In this document: positions 44,028 through 55,762 of the stretch, piece by piece
How the letters are laid out: every line of letters begins with the position of its first letter
How positions within the stretch are numbered: the first letter of the stretch is position 1
Position numbers and translations under genes: made by a program
Source: Plotosus lineatus
Lineage: Eukaryota > Chordata > Actinopteri > Siluriformes > Plotosidae
DNA length: 64,000 bases
Direction: 5' to 3'
Assembly (NCBI GenBank): GCA_024760905.1
Contig: CM045746.1
Coordinates: forward strand, 12,052,966-12,116,965
The notes under the pieces: generated by a model
The model's database searches: none
The model's input: the letters and a program-made list of their open reading frames with translations, nothing else
Told to the model about the DNA's origin: nothing

Positions 44028-44310
44028 AGGGTGGTGTAGTGGTGTAGTGGTTAGGGTGCTGCACTCATGATCGGGAGGTTGTGTGTTCAAATCCCAGTTA
44101 GACCCCCACTGTGCTAAGACTCCTGGGCAAGGTCTTAACCACAAGTGTGCCTCTGTTCACCCAGCAGTATAAATGGGTACCAGTAAAATATACTGGGAAG
44201 GAAACCTGCGATGAATTAGCGTCCCATCCAGGACAAGTTGAACTCCTAGTTGCTTCACGTTATGGAAACCGGGGATAAGCACCGATATGATGAGCCACTA
44301 TGGTGTAAGA
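44028..44310 (+). repeat. SINE family C
   Basis: tRNA-like head ('tgtagtggttagggtgctgc', box B-like 'gtgtgttcaaatcc'). The body follows ('gacccccactgtgctaagac', 'agtataaatgggtaccagta', 'gataagcaccgatatgatga'). Confidence 0.82.
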
Positions 44311-45020
44311 AGCCCGATGGACTTTACCTTTTATCTCTTTCAGCACAGACTTGGCTGGAGATACTAACGATCTACACAATGACTCAATTGGTGGATCGAT
44401 ATATACTTTATGAATCCCAAAGGAAAATTCACAAAAGAATCTATTATGTGTCAGCACAGCACTTATTCATGTGTGCGACCACTCTGTCGAGCACTAGTGT
44501 GATGGTGTAGGTAGTAATAATTATACCGGTTAATATACAAGTGTTTCTGGGTGGAGTTATCCTTTTAATCGACATTTAAAGATAACTTGATGATTCATTT
44601 ATTTGGATGATTAATTTTCGGCAAGCAGTTTTGGGGTTCAATAAATCAACAATAGCATGGTGCACATCTCTTACTGCCCACTAGAGGGACACTTTTTCAA
44701 AGCTACTGATGTGTCCAAAAGAGCTAGAAAAAGGAGGGGGTTTTATCTCAGGGGCCACATGGAGGAAAATCTATTCCCAAGTGGGCCCGACCGGTAAAAT
44801 CATGGTATACTGTATAACTTAAAAACACAACACTATTAATCATAAAACACTTCAAATTTTTAGAAAATTCTGACCAAGAACACAAACACACAATGCCGGA
44901 TTCACAGATCACAGACTATATGAAGGTAACTCATGCAGCACTTTAAGTGGGGTTGCATTATTTATTTGACTCTTGATACCTGGCATGTTTTAGCTTTCAC
45001 TAGCGCATCAATATAAGGCG

Positions 45021-45415
45021 TCACATTCTGAGTGACTTTGTTTTATTAATGCTCATTACAGAGCAAACCTGTTCAGAAAGATATGCCACTTCGATTTCGT
45101 TAGCACTGAGATAGCTAGCTTTCACAGCAGCATCATTGATGCCGCGGCTGTGCGTAAAAACAGATCGCTGTTTCTTCAGACCAAATAACAGTTCAACCAC
45201 TTTCTCTTTTCTCCACTGTCCTTGAAAGTTTTCATATTTTTCAGCATGAAGACTCACATAGTGGCAGCGAAGGTTATGTTCTTTCAGCACTGCAAAATGC
45301 TGTGAACACACCAAACATGCTTTCCCAGTCACTTCTGTGAAAAAAATAGGAGGTTGACCATTTTTCTTGGAACACTCTGCACTCTGCGTCCACTTTTCTC
45401 TTTTTTTTTTTTGAC
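45021..45415 (-). pseudogene. hAT transposase N-terminal remnant (ZBED/GTF2IRD2-like)
   Basis: Minus-strand frame reads FTEVTGKACLVCSQHFAVLK, EHNLRCHYVSLHAEKYENFQ and a Lys-rich helix. The C-x2-C plus H-x5-H spacing of the BED-like finger and the following HAEKY are typical of the domesticated GTF2IRD2/ZBED5/SCAND3 group and its parent hAT elements. The frame closes after about 130 residues, long before a catalytic domain. The upstream 'caggggccacatgg' near 44750 may be an element end. Confidence 0.7.
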
Positions 45416-45429
45416 AGTGACATATTGGG

Positions 45430-45612
45430 GCAATGAAGGTTCAGTTCATTTTCTGTAAACGCTTAATCCTAATTAGGGTCACGGGGAGGCTGGCGCCCAT
45501 CCCAGCCGACTCCGGGCGAGCGTAGAGTACACCTTGGACAGCTCACCAGACCATCACAGGGCGGAAACACGCTGACGGCTTTGCAGCTACTCTTGTCGAA
45601 AGTCAGAAATGG
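45430..45612 (-). repeat. SINE family A, type 1 tail fragment
   Basis: Reversed 'cgcttaatcctaattagggt' tail, then 'gcggaaacacgctgacggct' and a truncated body. Confidence 0.8.
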
Positions 45613-45631
45613 GCAATGAGCGTGAGAAAGC

Positions 45632-45890
45632 ATCTTCTTCCTCTTTTCCTTTTGGCTTTTTCCCTTTTTCAGGGGTCGCCACAGTGAATCATTTGATTCA
45701 TACATTTGATTTGGCATAGGTTTTTACGTCGGAAGCCCTTCCTGATACAACCATTTAGCAAGGGACAGAAACACGCTGACGGCTACGCACCCTACTCTTT
45801 ACGAAAGTCAGCAATGGTTCTTTTACATGAACCTCTCACCATAGACAGTGAGAGACATGGTCTGGCCTTTGATAACCCAGTTAGCTGCAC
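45632..45890 (-). repeat. SINE family A with RTE-type tail, headless
   Basis: Stands directly beside the type 1 copy, so the two tails can be compared. Here the shared 'cagcgtgtttctg' is followed by 'tcccttgctaaatggttg', 'gaagggcttccgacg' and the RTE end. Confidence 0.85.
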
Positions 45891-46059
45891 GCTGAAATTA
45901 GAAGCCGTGATAAATAGCACGGGAAAACACAAAGAATCTCATCCGGATTGGCTGCGCTTTCTTGAAATACTTGCTCTGCCTCGGTATACAGTAAACATTT
46001 TGCTTGCTTAACAAAATTGCTATTCCGCCATCTAGTGGACAAATTTAGAACAGCAGTTT

Positions 46060-46178
46060 ATTACTGTGGGTTTCCTCCAGATACTCCAATTACCTCCAAC
46101 AAACCGAAGATATACACATTAGGATAATTGATTCTTCCATCATCATTGTCCCTAGATTTCAAAAGTGAGAGTGAATGG

Positions 46179-46219
<41 letters not shown>

Positions 46220-46320
46220 GGCCCAATGATGGAACTCTTCTGGCCTTCACCCAAATCAGCTGAGATAGGCTCCAGCCTCCCCACAACCCTACTATGATTA
46301 AGTGGTTCAACAAATGAGTG
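46060..46320 (+). repeat. SINE family B fragment with (GT)n
   Basis: 'gtgggtttcctccagatact' start, (GT)n at 46180-46219, then 'ggctccagcctccccacaac' and 'attaagtggttcaacaaatg'. Confidence 0.65.
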
Positions 46321-46587
46321 ACGGAATGGATTATTTTTTAAGATCATGTCAGGATGGGCTGCAACAGAAACATGTTATGAGTGTAACATGAATTTGAAAA
46401 ATTAAAGGGAACAAAAACAACAAACTAAAACAAAATTAATTCAATGTAATTAAAAACAAACAAAATCACCAGAGGATTATTCAAGTATAGCTTTACATTT
46501 CTACAAATAAATAGCAGAGCTGCCAAAGACAACAGGTGTTTCACTGGAAATGAGGCTGTATGCAAAGGTGCATGTAAACACGCGCAC

Positions 46588-46696
<109 letters not shown>

Positions 46697-46925
46697 GACA
46701 TGAATACACATGCATACAATATTTGAACCTATACTGCTAATAAGTCATTGAGAGTCAGCCTGGGCTTTAAATAATTATTCAGCTCACATTTGTGTGTGTG
46801 TGTATGTGTGTGTGTGTGTGTGTGTCTCAGCAGGGTATCTAAGGCAGACCATTCATTAGCTTAACTCATCTGGCAATATGAGCCAGGCACCGGCTTTACC
46901 TGCTCAACATATTACATTACTGTGT

Positions 46926-46961
<36 letters not shown>

Positions 46962-47317
46962 ATACCATTAAACATCACTTAGAGAGCATCCTAAAGTGCA
47001 AAAAGTGTGGATTCCTGCTGAAGTCTTGACAGAACAGTGAGAATTGTGTGTTCAGTGTACATGTTGTCTGGAGTGTATCGTGTGCAGTACTGCCTTGGTT
47101 TGATGTTACACCAGTGTGGTGTGTCTTAAGACCAAATTTCCAGGTTGGTTGGTGATTTATTCATTGCTGGTTTGGTCTTTGCTTAATTATTATGAATAGT
47201 ATTTATATATTTGTTCCAAATTACAATGCCATACCTGAAAAATTGGCCTTATTTATTTAATTATTTATTTAACAGTTGAAATTACTATACAGTAATGTGT
47301 GTATTTGTGTGTGGTAG

Positions 47318-47429
47318 ATGGCTTCTCCCTTCACTGAGCTGGAATGCTACATCATTCTTTTCTCTCTGCTAGTCTTCAGTTTGTTTACTTTGCATGGCAT
47401 AATACATGAGCGATGCACATCTTCAACAG
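47318..47429 (+). CDS. smim31-like gene, copy 1, first coding exon
   Basis: ATG at 47318 opens 37 codons: an N-terminal MASPFTELECY, one membrane segment (IILFSLLVFSLFTLHGII, residues 12-29) and a short polar end, then a gtatga donor in phase 1. The layout, length and splice phase are those of the complete gene at 61509. Pattern identities include the P-F start, a Glu before the membrane span and the L-F-x-I-I-L-like core. No second exon could be found between here and 61.5 kb; the copy may be incomplete, or its last exon too short to see. It lies 5.7 kb from, and divergent to, the first marchf1 exon. Confidence 0.6.
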
Positions 47430-47861
47430 GTATGAACCAGTGCAATCTTGGGACTTTAAAAGTGTTATATAAATAACTGAAATAACAGGAACTGGGTGGT
47501 TAAAACCGAAGCATCTGACATTGCTGACATCAAAGATATAGACCATATATCAATGAGTAGATGTAAACCAGAGGAGCAATTAGAGTTGAAGGCGTCTCAG
47601 GCACAAATGGATTATTATAATTTGGCGTTGTTATAATGAAATGTCTCCCCTTAGTGGGCATCAGCTGAACATTTTGTCCCATGCTCAAGATTGTTTGTGA
47701 TTCTGGGATTTTTTTCAACATGATCCCATGCACGGAACACATCGAAAAGTTATTGAGTCCTTTCCATCCCTGCTCTCCACGCTTACACCAAGTTTGATGA
47801 CAATCAAATGAGTGCTTTTTGTGTAATCTTACTAACAGTAGTAGGTAAAGTCCATGGGCTT

Positions 47862-48150
47862 TTTACACCCAAGCCATAGCGGCTCATCAGGGCGGTGCTT
47901 ATCCCCAGTTTCTGTAGCGCGAAACAACTAGGAGTGCAAGTCCTCTTGTATGGGACGCTAGTCCATCGTAGGTTACCTCCTCAGTATATTTTACTGGTAC
48001 CCATTTATACTGCTGGGTGAACAGAGGCACACTTGTGGTTAAGACCTTGCCCAGGGGTCTTAACACAGTGAGGGTCTCAGTGGGATTTGAACTCACGACC
48101 CCACGATCATGAGTGCAGCACCCTAACCACTACACCACTGGCCCCACACT
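47862..48150 (-). repeat. SINE family C, minus strand
   Basis: Complete reversed copy from 'acacccaagccatagcggct' to 'ccctaaccactacaccactg'. Confidence 0.85.
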
Positions 48151-48382
48151 AACAGTAAACATTCTTTATTAAATTATTGCTTTAAAAAAAAAAAATTAAA
48201 TTCCTGCATTCGAAAGTTGCCAGCCCAGACCCATCTCTTGACAAGTTTGGAGAAAATTGGTTCAGTGGTATAATACAGTGGTGAATAGATAACCTGCTCT
48301 AACAAGCAACAGAGGTGACACTTCACTGAGACATTGGCTTCCATTGCTTACATAGCAACTATGAGACATGGAGATTACATAT

Positions 48383-51300
48383 CTTCCTCTTCTTCTTTTC
48401 CTTTCGGCTTTTCCCTTCAGGGGTCGCCTCAGCGAATCATCTGCCTCCATCTCACCCTATCCTTTGCATCTTCTTCTCTTACACCAACGACCTTCATGTC
48501 CTCCTTCACCACATCCATGAATCGTCTCTTTGGTCTTCCTCTAGGCCTTCTGCTTGGTAGTTCCAGCCTCAGCATCCTATTAGCAATATACTCACTACCC
48601 CTCCTCTGTACATGTCCAAACCATCTCAATCTAGCCTCTCTGACTTTGTCTCCAAAACGTCTTACATGTGCTGTCTCTCTGATGTGCTCATTCCTAATCC
48701 TATCCATCCTCGTTACTCCCAAAGAGAACCTCAACATTTTGATCTCTGCTACCTCTAGCTCTGCCTCCTGTCTTTTCCCCAGGGCCACTGTTTCTAAACC
48801 ATACAACATCGTTGGCCTCAACACCGTCTTGTACACTTTTCCTTTCATTTTTGCCAATACCCTCCTATCACACATCACACCGGACACTTTTCTCCAACCA
48901 TTCCAACCTGCCTGCACACACTTCTTCACCTCTTTTTCACACTCTCCATTGCTCTGGATTGTTGAGCCTAAGTACTTAAAATCCTCCACCTTTCTTATCT
49001 CTGCTCCCTGTAACCTCACCATTCCTCTTGGTTCCTTGTTATTCATGCACATGTATTCTGTTTTACTGAGGCTAATCTTCATTCCCCTCCTTTCTAGGGC
49101 ATACCTCCACCTCTATAGATTTTCCTGCACTTGTTCTCTGCTCTCAATACAGATCACAATGTCATTTGCAAACATCATAGTCCATGGGGAATCTTGTTTA
49201 ACCTCGTCTGTCAGCCAGTCCATCACCATAACAAACAAGAAGGGGCTGAGAGCTGACCCTTGATGCAGTCCCACCTCCACCTTGAACTCTTCTGTCACAC
49301 CGACAGCACACCTCACCACTCTCTTACATTTCTCATACATGTCCTGCACCACTCTAACATACTTCTCTGCCACTCCAGACTTCCTCATGCAATACCACAG
49401 TTCTTCTCTCAGCACCCTGTCATATGCTTTCTCCAGATCCACAAAAGCACAATGCAGCTCCCTCTGACCTTCTCTGTACTTCTCCATTAACACCCTCAAG
49501 GCAAACACTGCATCTGTGGTGATCTTTCTTGGCAAGAAACCAAACTGTTGTTCACAAATGCTGACCTCTGCCCTTAGTCTAGCTTCCAGTATTCTTTCCC
49601 ATAACTTCATCGTATGGCTCATCAACTTTATCCCTCTGTAGTTGCCACAACTCTGCACATCTCCCTTGTTCTTAAAAATGGGCACCAGCACACTTCTCCT
49701 CCATTCCTCTGGCATCCTCTCACTCTCGGAGACCTTGTTAAATGTTCTTGTCAGAAAATCTACTGCTACCTCTCCTAGACACTTCCATACCTCCACCAGT
49801 ATGTCATCAGGACCAACTGCCTTTCCATTCTTCATCCTCTTCAATGCCCTCCTCACTTCACCCTTACTAATCTTTGCTACTTCATGGTCCTCAACAGTCA
49901 CCTCTTCTACTCTTTTTTCTCTCTCTCATTTTCCTCATTCATCAGCTCTTCAAAGTACTCTTTCCATCTTCCCAGCACACTTCTGTCATCAGTCAATACA
50001 TTTCCCTCTCTGTCCTTTACCAATCTAACTTGCTGCACATCCTTCCCATCTCTATTTCTCTGCTGTGCCAACCTGTATAAATCATTTTCTCCCTCTTTAC
50101 TTTCCAACCGAGCATACAAGTCATCATACGCCCTCTGTTTGGCCTTTTCACACTGCACATTGCCTTACGCTGTGTCTCCCTGTACTCCTGTTTACTCTCT
50201 TCGGTTTTCTCAATGTCCCACTTCTTCTTAGCTAACCTCTTCCTTTGTACACACTCCTGCACTTCCTCATTCCACCACCAAGTCTCCTTATCTACTTTCC
50301 TTCCAGATGACACAGCAAGTATTCTCCTACCTGTCTCCCTGATCACATTAGCTGTAGTTGTCCAGTCATCTGGAAGCACTTCCTGACCACCCAAAGCCTG
50401 TTTCAACTCCTCCTTGAAGACAACCCGACACTCTTCCTTTTTCAGCTTCCACCACTTTGTCTTCTGCTCTGCCTTTGCCTTCTTCACCTTCCTCACCATC
50501 AGCATCATCCTGCACACCACCATCCTATGCTGTTTGGCAACACTGTCACCCGCTACTACTTTGCAGTCACTGACTTCCTTTAAATTACATCGCCTGCACA
50601 AGATGTAGTCTACCTGTGTGCTCCTACCTCCACTTTTATAAGTCACCCTATGCTCCTCTCTCTTCTGGAAGAAAGTATTCACCACAGCCATTTCCATCCT
50701 TTTTGCAAAATCTACCAACATCTGTCTTTCTGAGTTCCTGTCCTGGATACCAAACCTACCCATCACTTCCTTGTCCCCTCTGTTTCCTGCACCAACATGT
50801 CCATTGAAGTCTGCACCAATGACCACTCTTTCACCTCTGGTACTCTGCATCACTTCATCTAACTCCCTCCAGAATCTCTCCTTCTCTTCTCGCTCACATC
50901 CTGTCTGTGGGGCATAAGCACTAACAACATTGACCATCACACCTTCAATTTCTAATTTGAGACTCATCACTCTGTCTGACATTCTTTTCACTTCTAGAAT
51001 ATTCCTGACAAACTCCTCCTTCAAGATGACTCCGACTCCATTTCTCTTCCCATCCACTCCATGATAAAACAGCTTAAACCCTGCTCTTATGCTTCTAGCC
51101 TTGCTACCTTTCCACCTGGTCTCCTGAACACACAGTATGTCCACCTTCCTCCTCTGCATCATGTCAGCCAGCTCTCTACCTTTTCTGCCATAGTTCCAAC
51201 ATTCAAAGTCGCTACTTTCAGTCCGAGACTCATGCCTTTCCTCTTCTCTCTCTGGCAACGGACACGCCTCCCGCTTCTCCTTCTTCGACGTCTTCGACCA

Positions 51301-51532
51301 ACAGTAGTCTAATTTCCATCAGCACCCTGCTGGTTGACAGCACTGATGGCGGTCGTTGTTAACCTGGGCCTCGAACAATCCGGTATGTCATTCTTTCTTG
51401 TGATTCGCATAGTTTATTTGGCATTTGTTTTACGCCGGCTGCCCTTCCTGACGCAACCCTCTGCATTTATCCGAGCTTGGGACCGGCGTGAGGGAGAGAC
51501 ACTGGTTTGTGGCCCCCCCTCACGGCTGCATT
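48383..51532 (-). mobile_element. RTE-clade LINE, near full length, with 19-bp target duplication
   Basis: The 5' end is near 51532 and the 3' end at 48383, with tail 'gccgaaaggaaaagaagaag'. The 19-base target AGACATGGAGATTACATAT stands at both sides (48364-48382 and 51533-51551). Domains on the minus strand: apurinic endonuclease (DILCVQETRWKGSKARSIRA near 51140; SAYAPQTGCEREEKERFWRE near 50905) and reverse transcriptase (49901-49113). The RT active site reads FAND (49161-49172) where the other copies have FADD, so it is catalytically dead. There are frameshifts near 50160 and 49910 and a stop or frame change near 49113. Confidence 0.92.
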
Positions 51533-51816
51533 AGACATGGAGATTACATATATCCTCCTAAAACTAACACTATCACATGTCAAGCATAAGTGGTGTATTT
51601 TTGTTTTCTTTTCTCTGATAGTCTGTTAGTTTTAGGAGGAGACATGGAGATGTAAATGGTTACGGGTGATATTTTTTAAAAATCTGATCGAAAACAGCAA
51701 AAACGGCATAAAATGACATAAAATCCAACTTTATCCGACAATTTTGCTGAAATCCGACAAAAGTTGGAAATTCCGACTCGTCACAGACACTGAACTCGCG
51801 CAGGCTGTTGCATATA

Positions 51817-52575
51817 CAGGGAGTCCTCGGTTTACGACGCTGATCCATTTTTAAGATGCGATGTAACCCGATTTTCAGTGTAAGTCGGAACATAACATAA
51901 AATATACTGAAAAGTACTGTACATACAGTGCTATAATAAAATCTAACAGTTAATGATATAAAAAAATAATTAAGAAAGAGAAAACAATTCCTTACCACAA
52001 GAATGAAATACAGTGCGGGAGGGAGAGACGGGCTTATTGTGCTGGAGAAGCTGGGGCAGGTGAGCCTGGAGTAGTAGATGCAGCTGAGGTAGAGGGTACA
52101 GGATCTGTTGCAGGCCTCTCTACCTTTTCAAAATACTGCTCCAGGTTAGACTGGACAGAGAGCAACCTCTTCTCATCCAAGATCTCTTTGTAGCATTGCA
52201 TCAAATCCATGATGTCTCTGGAAACCCTAGTGAACCTTTCCAAGTTGGGATCCTGAGCCTCAAAAGTTGCCAACGCTTGCTGCATCTCGCTCGCCCGAAA
52301 CTAGTTCGCGTTTGTTTACGTAACCGCATAAGACCTAATGATGCGTAATATTACAGTACCAAGACTGAGCGAAGGGAAGCAACGCCGTCTTCCTCGGCCC
52401 ACAACCACAACACAACGTATTTTTCCGCCCCGCGCACGCGAAACTAGTTCGCGTTTGTTTACGTAACTGCGTAAGACATAATGACCGCGTCATATTATTT
52501 TTATATTTTTATGGGGGCACGTTCGTAACCACGAAATGGCGTAAGTCGGGACCGGTGTAATCCAAGGACTCCCTG
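51817..52575 (-). mobile_element. Tigger-type MITE with a transposase C-terminal remnant
   Basis: Ends CAGGGAGTCCTCGGTTTACG and, from the right, CAGGGAGTCCTTGGATTACA, with TA at both borders (51815-51816, 52576-52577). The minus-strand frame 52034-52285 (MQQALATFEAQDPNLERFTR, IMDLMQCYKEILDEK, Ser/Pro-rich end) looks like the C-terminal tail of a Tigger transposase. It is inserted in an older repeat related to the element at 5145-5920. Confidence 0.82.
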
Positions 52576-52577
52576 TA

Positions 52578-52770
52578 ATCCAATAAAATTAAAGCTTCAA
52601 AGTATCGGCCGAGCCCACACACTGGAGGACAGAAAGGACTGGCTCTCTACTGCACGCCAAAGCGACAAGTGGCATTCAAAATAGATGTATCGTTTGAAAA
52701 GCGTGAGATTTATTTATGTTCTTGTTTTATTTGATGGCTTTTTTCTGTATTTTTATTTAAAGGACAGCGA
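52578..52770. mobile_element. Fragment of the 5145-5920 MITE family
   Basis: Matches 5669-5850: 'atccaataaaatta', 'ggacagaaaggactggctct' and 'aaaatagatgtat'. Confidence 0.7.
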
Positions 52771-53007
52771 AATTATGGATTAGTTATTCTGTTAAGAAAG
52801 GCCACCTGATTTATCTGAGAGCCAGATGCAGTCATCAAAAAAGTCACGTCTGGCTCGCAAGCCATAGGTTCCCGACCCCTGCATTATACTGTCCCTGGTT
52901 ATATGACAAAAATAGCCCTTGAGTGCATGCATCATGTTATAAAAGGTATGCCCAGTTCCATGATGGACACAAAAAATAGTTATAATAGGACATGGTGTTT
53001 TTAAGTT

Positions 53008-53300
53008 AGGGGTCGGTGGCGTAGTGGTTAGGGTGCTGCGCTCATGATCAGGAGGTTGTGTGTTCAAATCCCAGTTAGACCCCCACTGTGCTAAGACCCC
53101 TGGGCAAGGTCTTAGCCACAAGTTTGCCTCTGTTCACCCACCAGTATAAATGGGTACCAGTAAAAAATATACTGGGAAGGTAACCTGTAATGTACTAGCA
53201 TCCCATCCAGGAGGAGTTGTACTCCTAGTCGCTTCACGCTACGGAAACCGGGATAAGCACCAGCCTGATGAGTCACTTGACTCGGGTGTAAAATGCCCAA
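53008..53300 (+). repeat. SINE family C
   Basis: Complete plus-strand copy, 'ggggtcggtggcgtagtggt' to 'cgggtgtaaaatgccc'. Confidence 0.88.
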
Positions 53301-53754
53301 CAGTTTTTAAGTTAAGGTGGGGATTCCAAATTTAAGATGGTAGCTGTGGTGGCTATACTGTATGTCGTTCTGTGAATGAAATCAATAGACTTATGTAGTT
53401 ATACAGTTTTGACATCCACACTAAAAATGTTAATGATCGGTAATGGCAACTTTGAGCTACAACATAGAATCCAATGGCAGCTCTGGTGACCATATTAGAT
53501 TTTCAACCATGGCAGGAATAATAACGTATGTGGAGTTACCCAGTCACAACATGCATACCACAAATTTTGGTGATGGCAGTTTTGAGTTAGTGCATGGAAT
53601 GCAGAAGTGGACAGACGAATAGACAGATGGTCGTCCATTGCGCGTGATGTCAATACCCCACTCAGCAATTTGGCTGAGGTGTTAAAAAAAGAATGACGAT
53701 CTTTATTTTACGCTTTAAATGCTGGATTAACTGAACTGTAATAGGACAAGGCAG

Positions 53755-54035
53755 TGGGGCCGGTAGCGTAGTGGTTAGGGTGCTGTGCTCCTGATCGGGA
53801 GGTTGTGGGTTCATATCCCAGTTAGACCCCCACTGTGCTAAGACCCCTGGGCAAGGTCTTAGCCACAAGTTTGCCTCTGTTCACCCAGCATATAAATGGG
53901 TACCAGTAAAAATATACTGGGAAGGTAACCTGCGATGGACTAGCATCCCATCTATGAGAAGTTGTACTCCTGGTCTCTTCACGCTACAGAAATAAGCACC
54001 GGCTTCTTGAGCCACTAGGCTTGGTGTAAAAAAAA
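53755..54035 (+). repeat. SINE family C, second copy
   Basis: Same orientation and layout as 53008-53300, with 'ggggccggtagcgtagtggt' at the start. Confidence 0.88.
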
Positions 54036-54234
54036 TAAATAATAAATAGGACAAGGCTTCTCTCTGTATTCAATTACCTAATTTCAGAAATGAAGGAGTG
54101 TGGGAAAGATGAACTAAATAGTTCTTTTTTATTTTTATTTATATATTTTTTATTTTTATTAATGAATCTATACAAACTCACAGAAATACAACTGTAACTA
54201 GACACAATCTGATGTTTATGGACACTTTACCATT

Positions 54235-54560
54235 TATTAATTCGTTCATTTTCTGAACCATCCAATCCGAAAGGGGTCTTGGGAAAGCCAGAGCTAAATC
54301 TGAGGGAAAGCGGGGTACACCCCAAGCAGGTTTCCACTTTATCATGGGGCTAACACACACTCAATCATTCACACTCACACTTACAGACAATTTGGAATAT
54401 GATTAGTTCAACGTTAATGTCTTTGAATTGAGGGAGGAAACCAATGCAAGCGCAGGGACAACATGCAAATTCCACACAGAAACACACTTGCCACGCCTGT
54501 AACTTGAACCTAGAACATTCTTGCTGTAAGCTGGATGTTCTAACCACAATGTCCTCATAC
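54235..54560 (-). repeat. SINE family B, minus strand
   Basis: Decayed copy: 'ttcattttctgaaccatcca', 'ttgagggaggaaaccaatgc' and 'gctggatgttctaaccacaa'. Confidence 0.65.
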
Positions 54561-54644
54561 CACCACAGCAATTGTATAGCATATGTACAGGGTGTCCAAA
54601 TAGTCACTATACTTGTGCTAAATTGCAGTCAGGGATTGAAAACT

Positions 54645-54885
54645 TCCCCCAGGGCAGCTAACTGGGTTATCAAAGGCCAGCCATGTCTCTCATTGTCTAA
54701 TGGCATGAGGTTCATGCAAAAGAACCACTGTTGACTTTCGACAGGAGTAGCTGCAAATCCGTCAGCATGTTTCTGCTCTGGGATGGCCTGGCGAACTGTC
54801 CAAGGTGTACTCTGCCCTCGCCCGGAGTCGGCTAGAATGGGTGCCAGCCCCCCCGGCCCTAATTAGGATTAAGCGGTTATAGAAA
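54645..54885 (+). repeat. SINE family A, type 1 tail
   Basis: Body from 'cagggcagctaactgggtta' through 'gacaggagtagctgc' to 'gtccaaggtgtactctgccc' and 'ccctaattaggattaagcgg'. Confidence 0.83.
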
Positions 54886-55122
54886 ATTGATTGAAAACTT
54901 TTTGGCAGTTGGCAATTTTGCAACGCTGCTCCAACCCTTATTTGACAAATCAGAGACAAGGGAATGATTCACTTGCAAATACTATAAATACTGCAACGCC
55001 TGAAACCTGAAATGAAATAAGACAACAAGTGTTATTAAAAAAAAGGGCAAGCCAAACTAGATTTACAGGAATTCTAAAATACATCATATATCTTCCCCCC
55101 CAGCTAAAGTCGGAGAAGAATA

Positions 55123-55515
55123 TCAAGACGCTCTCATAATCTGAGCTTTGGCTTTATTTGAAATGTGAGCTACACAAACAGAGTTTTCGACTGTATGCTG
55201 TTTTAAAACTTCACTGCGATCCAAGAGAGAGAGGTGAGAGAGTGGAACTTGTTTTGATTTTCCTTTGGCATATCCATAGTGTTTGGTGTCTGGACCCAGA
55301 ATCACGTACTTTACGTAATAACTGTCACTGACAGAGAGATTGTGAGTGTGTGCCTGTATTTGTCTAAAGGGCAAGTCTGAAAAGGTGTGTGAATGTAATG
55401 TGCTGACGTGGTCGTTTAACCACTCCTCGAACCTCACATACTCATGGAAGAAGTGTGGAACTTCTGTTGTTTGTAGCGTACTTGAAAGATCAGAGATGAA
55501 TGAAGATTTTTCATT
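55123..55515 (-). CDS. C-terminal exon of an unrecognised gene
   Basis: Minus-strand open frame of 130 codons from a good acceptor ('ctttttaccttcag'-type, phase 0) at 55515 to TGA at 55123-55125. It starts NEKSSFISDLSSTLQTTEVP. It contains FHEYVRFEEWLNDHVSTLH, SYYVKYVILGPDTKHYGYA and [20 protein letters not shown], and ends SNKAKAQIMRAS. Composition is balanced and not repeat-like, with no membrane segment and one Cys. It lies outside all repeat copies. I do not recognise the family and found no convincing upstream exon on the minus strand up to 64 kb. It sits between the two smim31-like copies. Confidence 0.55.
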   Translation of the reverse strand, partial: NEKSSFISDLSSTLQTTEVPHFFHEYVRFEEWLNDHVSTLHSHTFSDLPFRQIQAHTHNLSVSDSYYVKYVILGPDTKHYGYAKGKSKQVPLSHLSLLDRSEVLKQHTVENSVCVAHISNKAKAQIMRAS

Positions 55516-55654
55516 CTGAAGGTAAAAGAAATTAGTTTTCTTTGTCGTGCTTTTATATATACAGTATTAAATAATATTTCAGAATTGCTTGTCATCATGC
55601 TTTGTTTACTATATGTGTACCCTTTTGATTTCTGGAAATGATGAAATCATTCAT

Positions 55655-55762
55655 TCATTCATTAATTTTCTGTAACTGCTTAATCCTAATTAGGGTCATG
55701 GGGAGGGTGGCGCCCGTCCCAGCCGACTCTGGGCGAGGGCAGAGTACACCCTGGACAGCTCT
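55655..55762 (-). repeat. SINE family A type 1 tail fragment
   Basis: (CATT)n followed by 'ctgcttaatcctaattaggg' and 'agagtacaccctggacagct'. Confidence 0.75.

Noticed and set aside
48334..49263. 309-codon plus-strand frame, and similar ones at 31949-32716, 56111-56998 and 57377-58120
   Set aside because: Ser/Leu/Thr-rich shadows of the RTE LINE coding strand; the sense frames contain the reverse transcriptase motifs.
54086..54120. Candidate second exon for the first smim31-like copy (acceptor 'cctaatttcag')
   Set aside because: The phase fits, but the encoded peptide soon becomes low-complexity Phe/Leu and shows no basic tail like copy 2.
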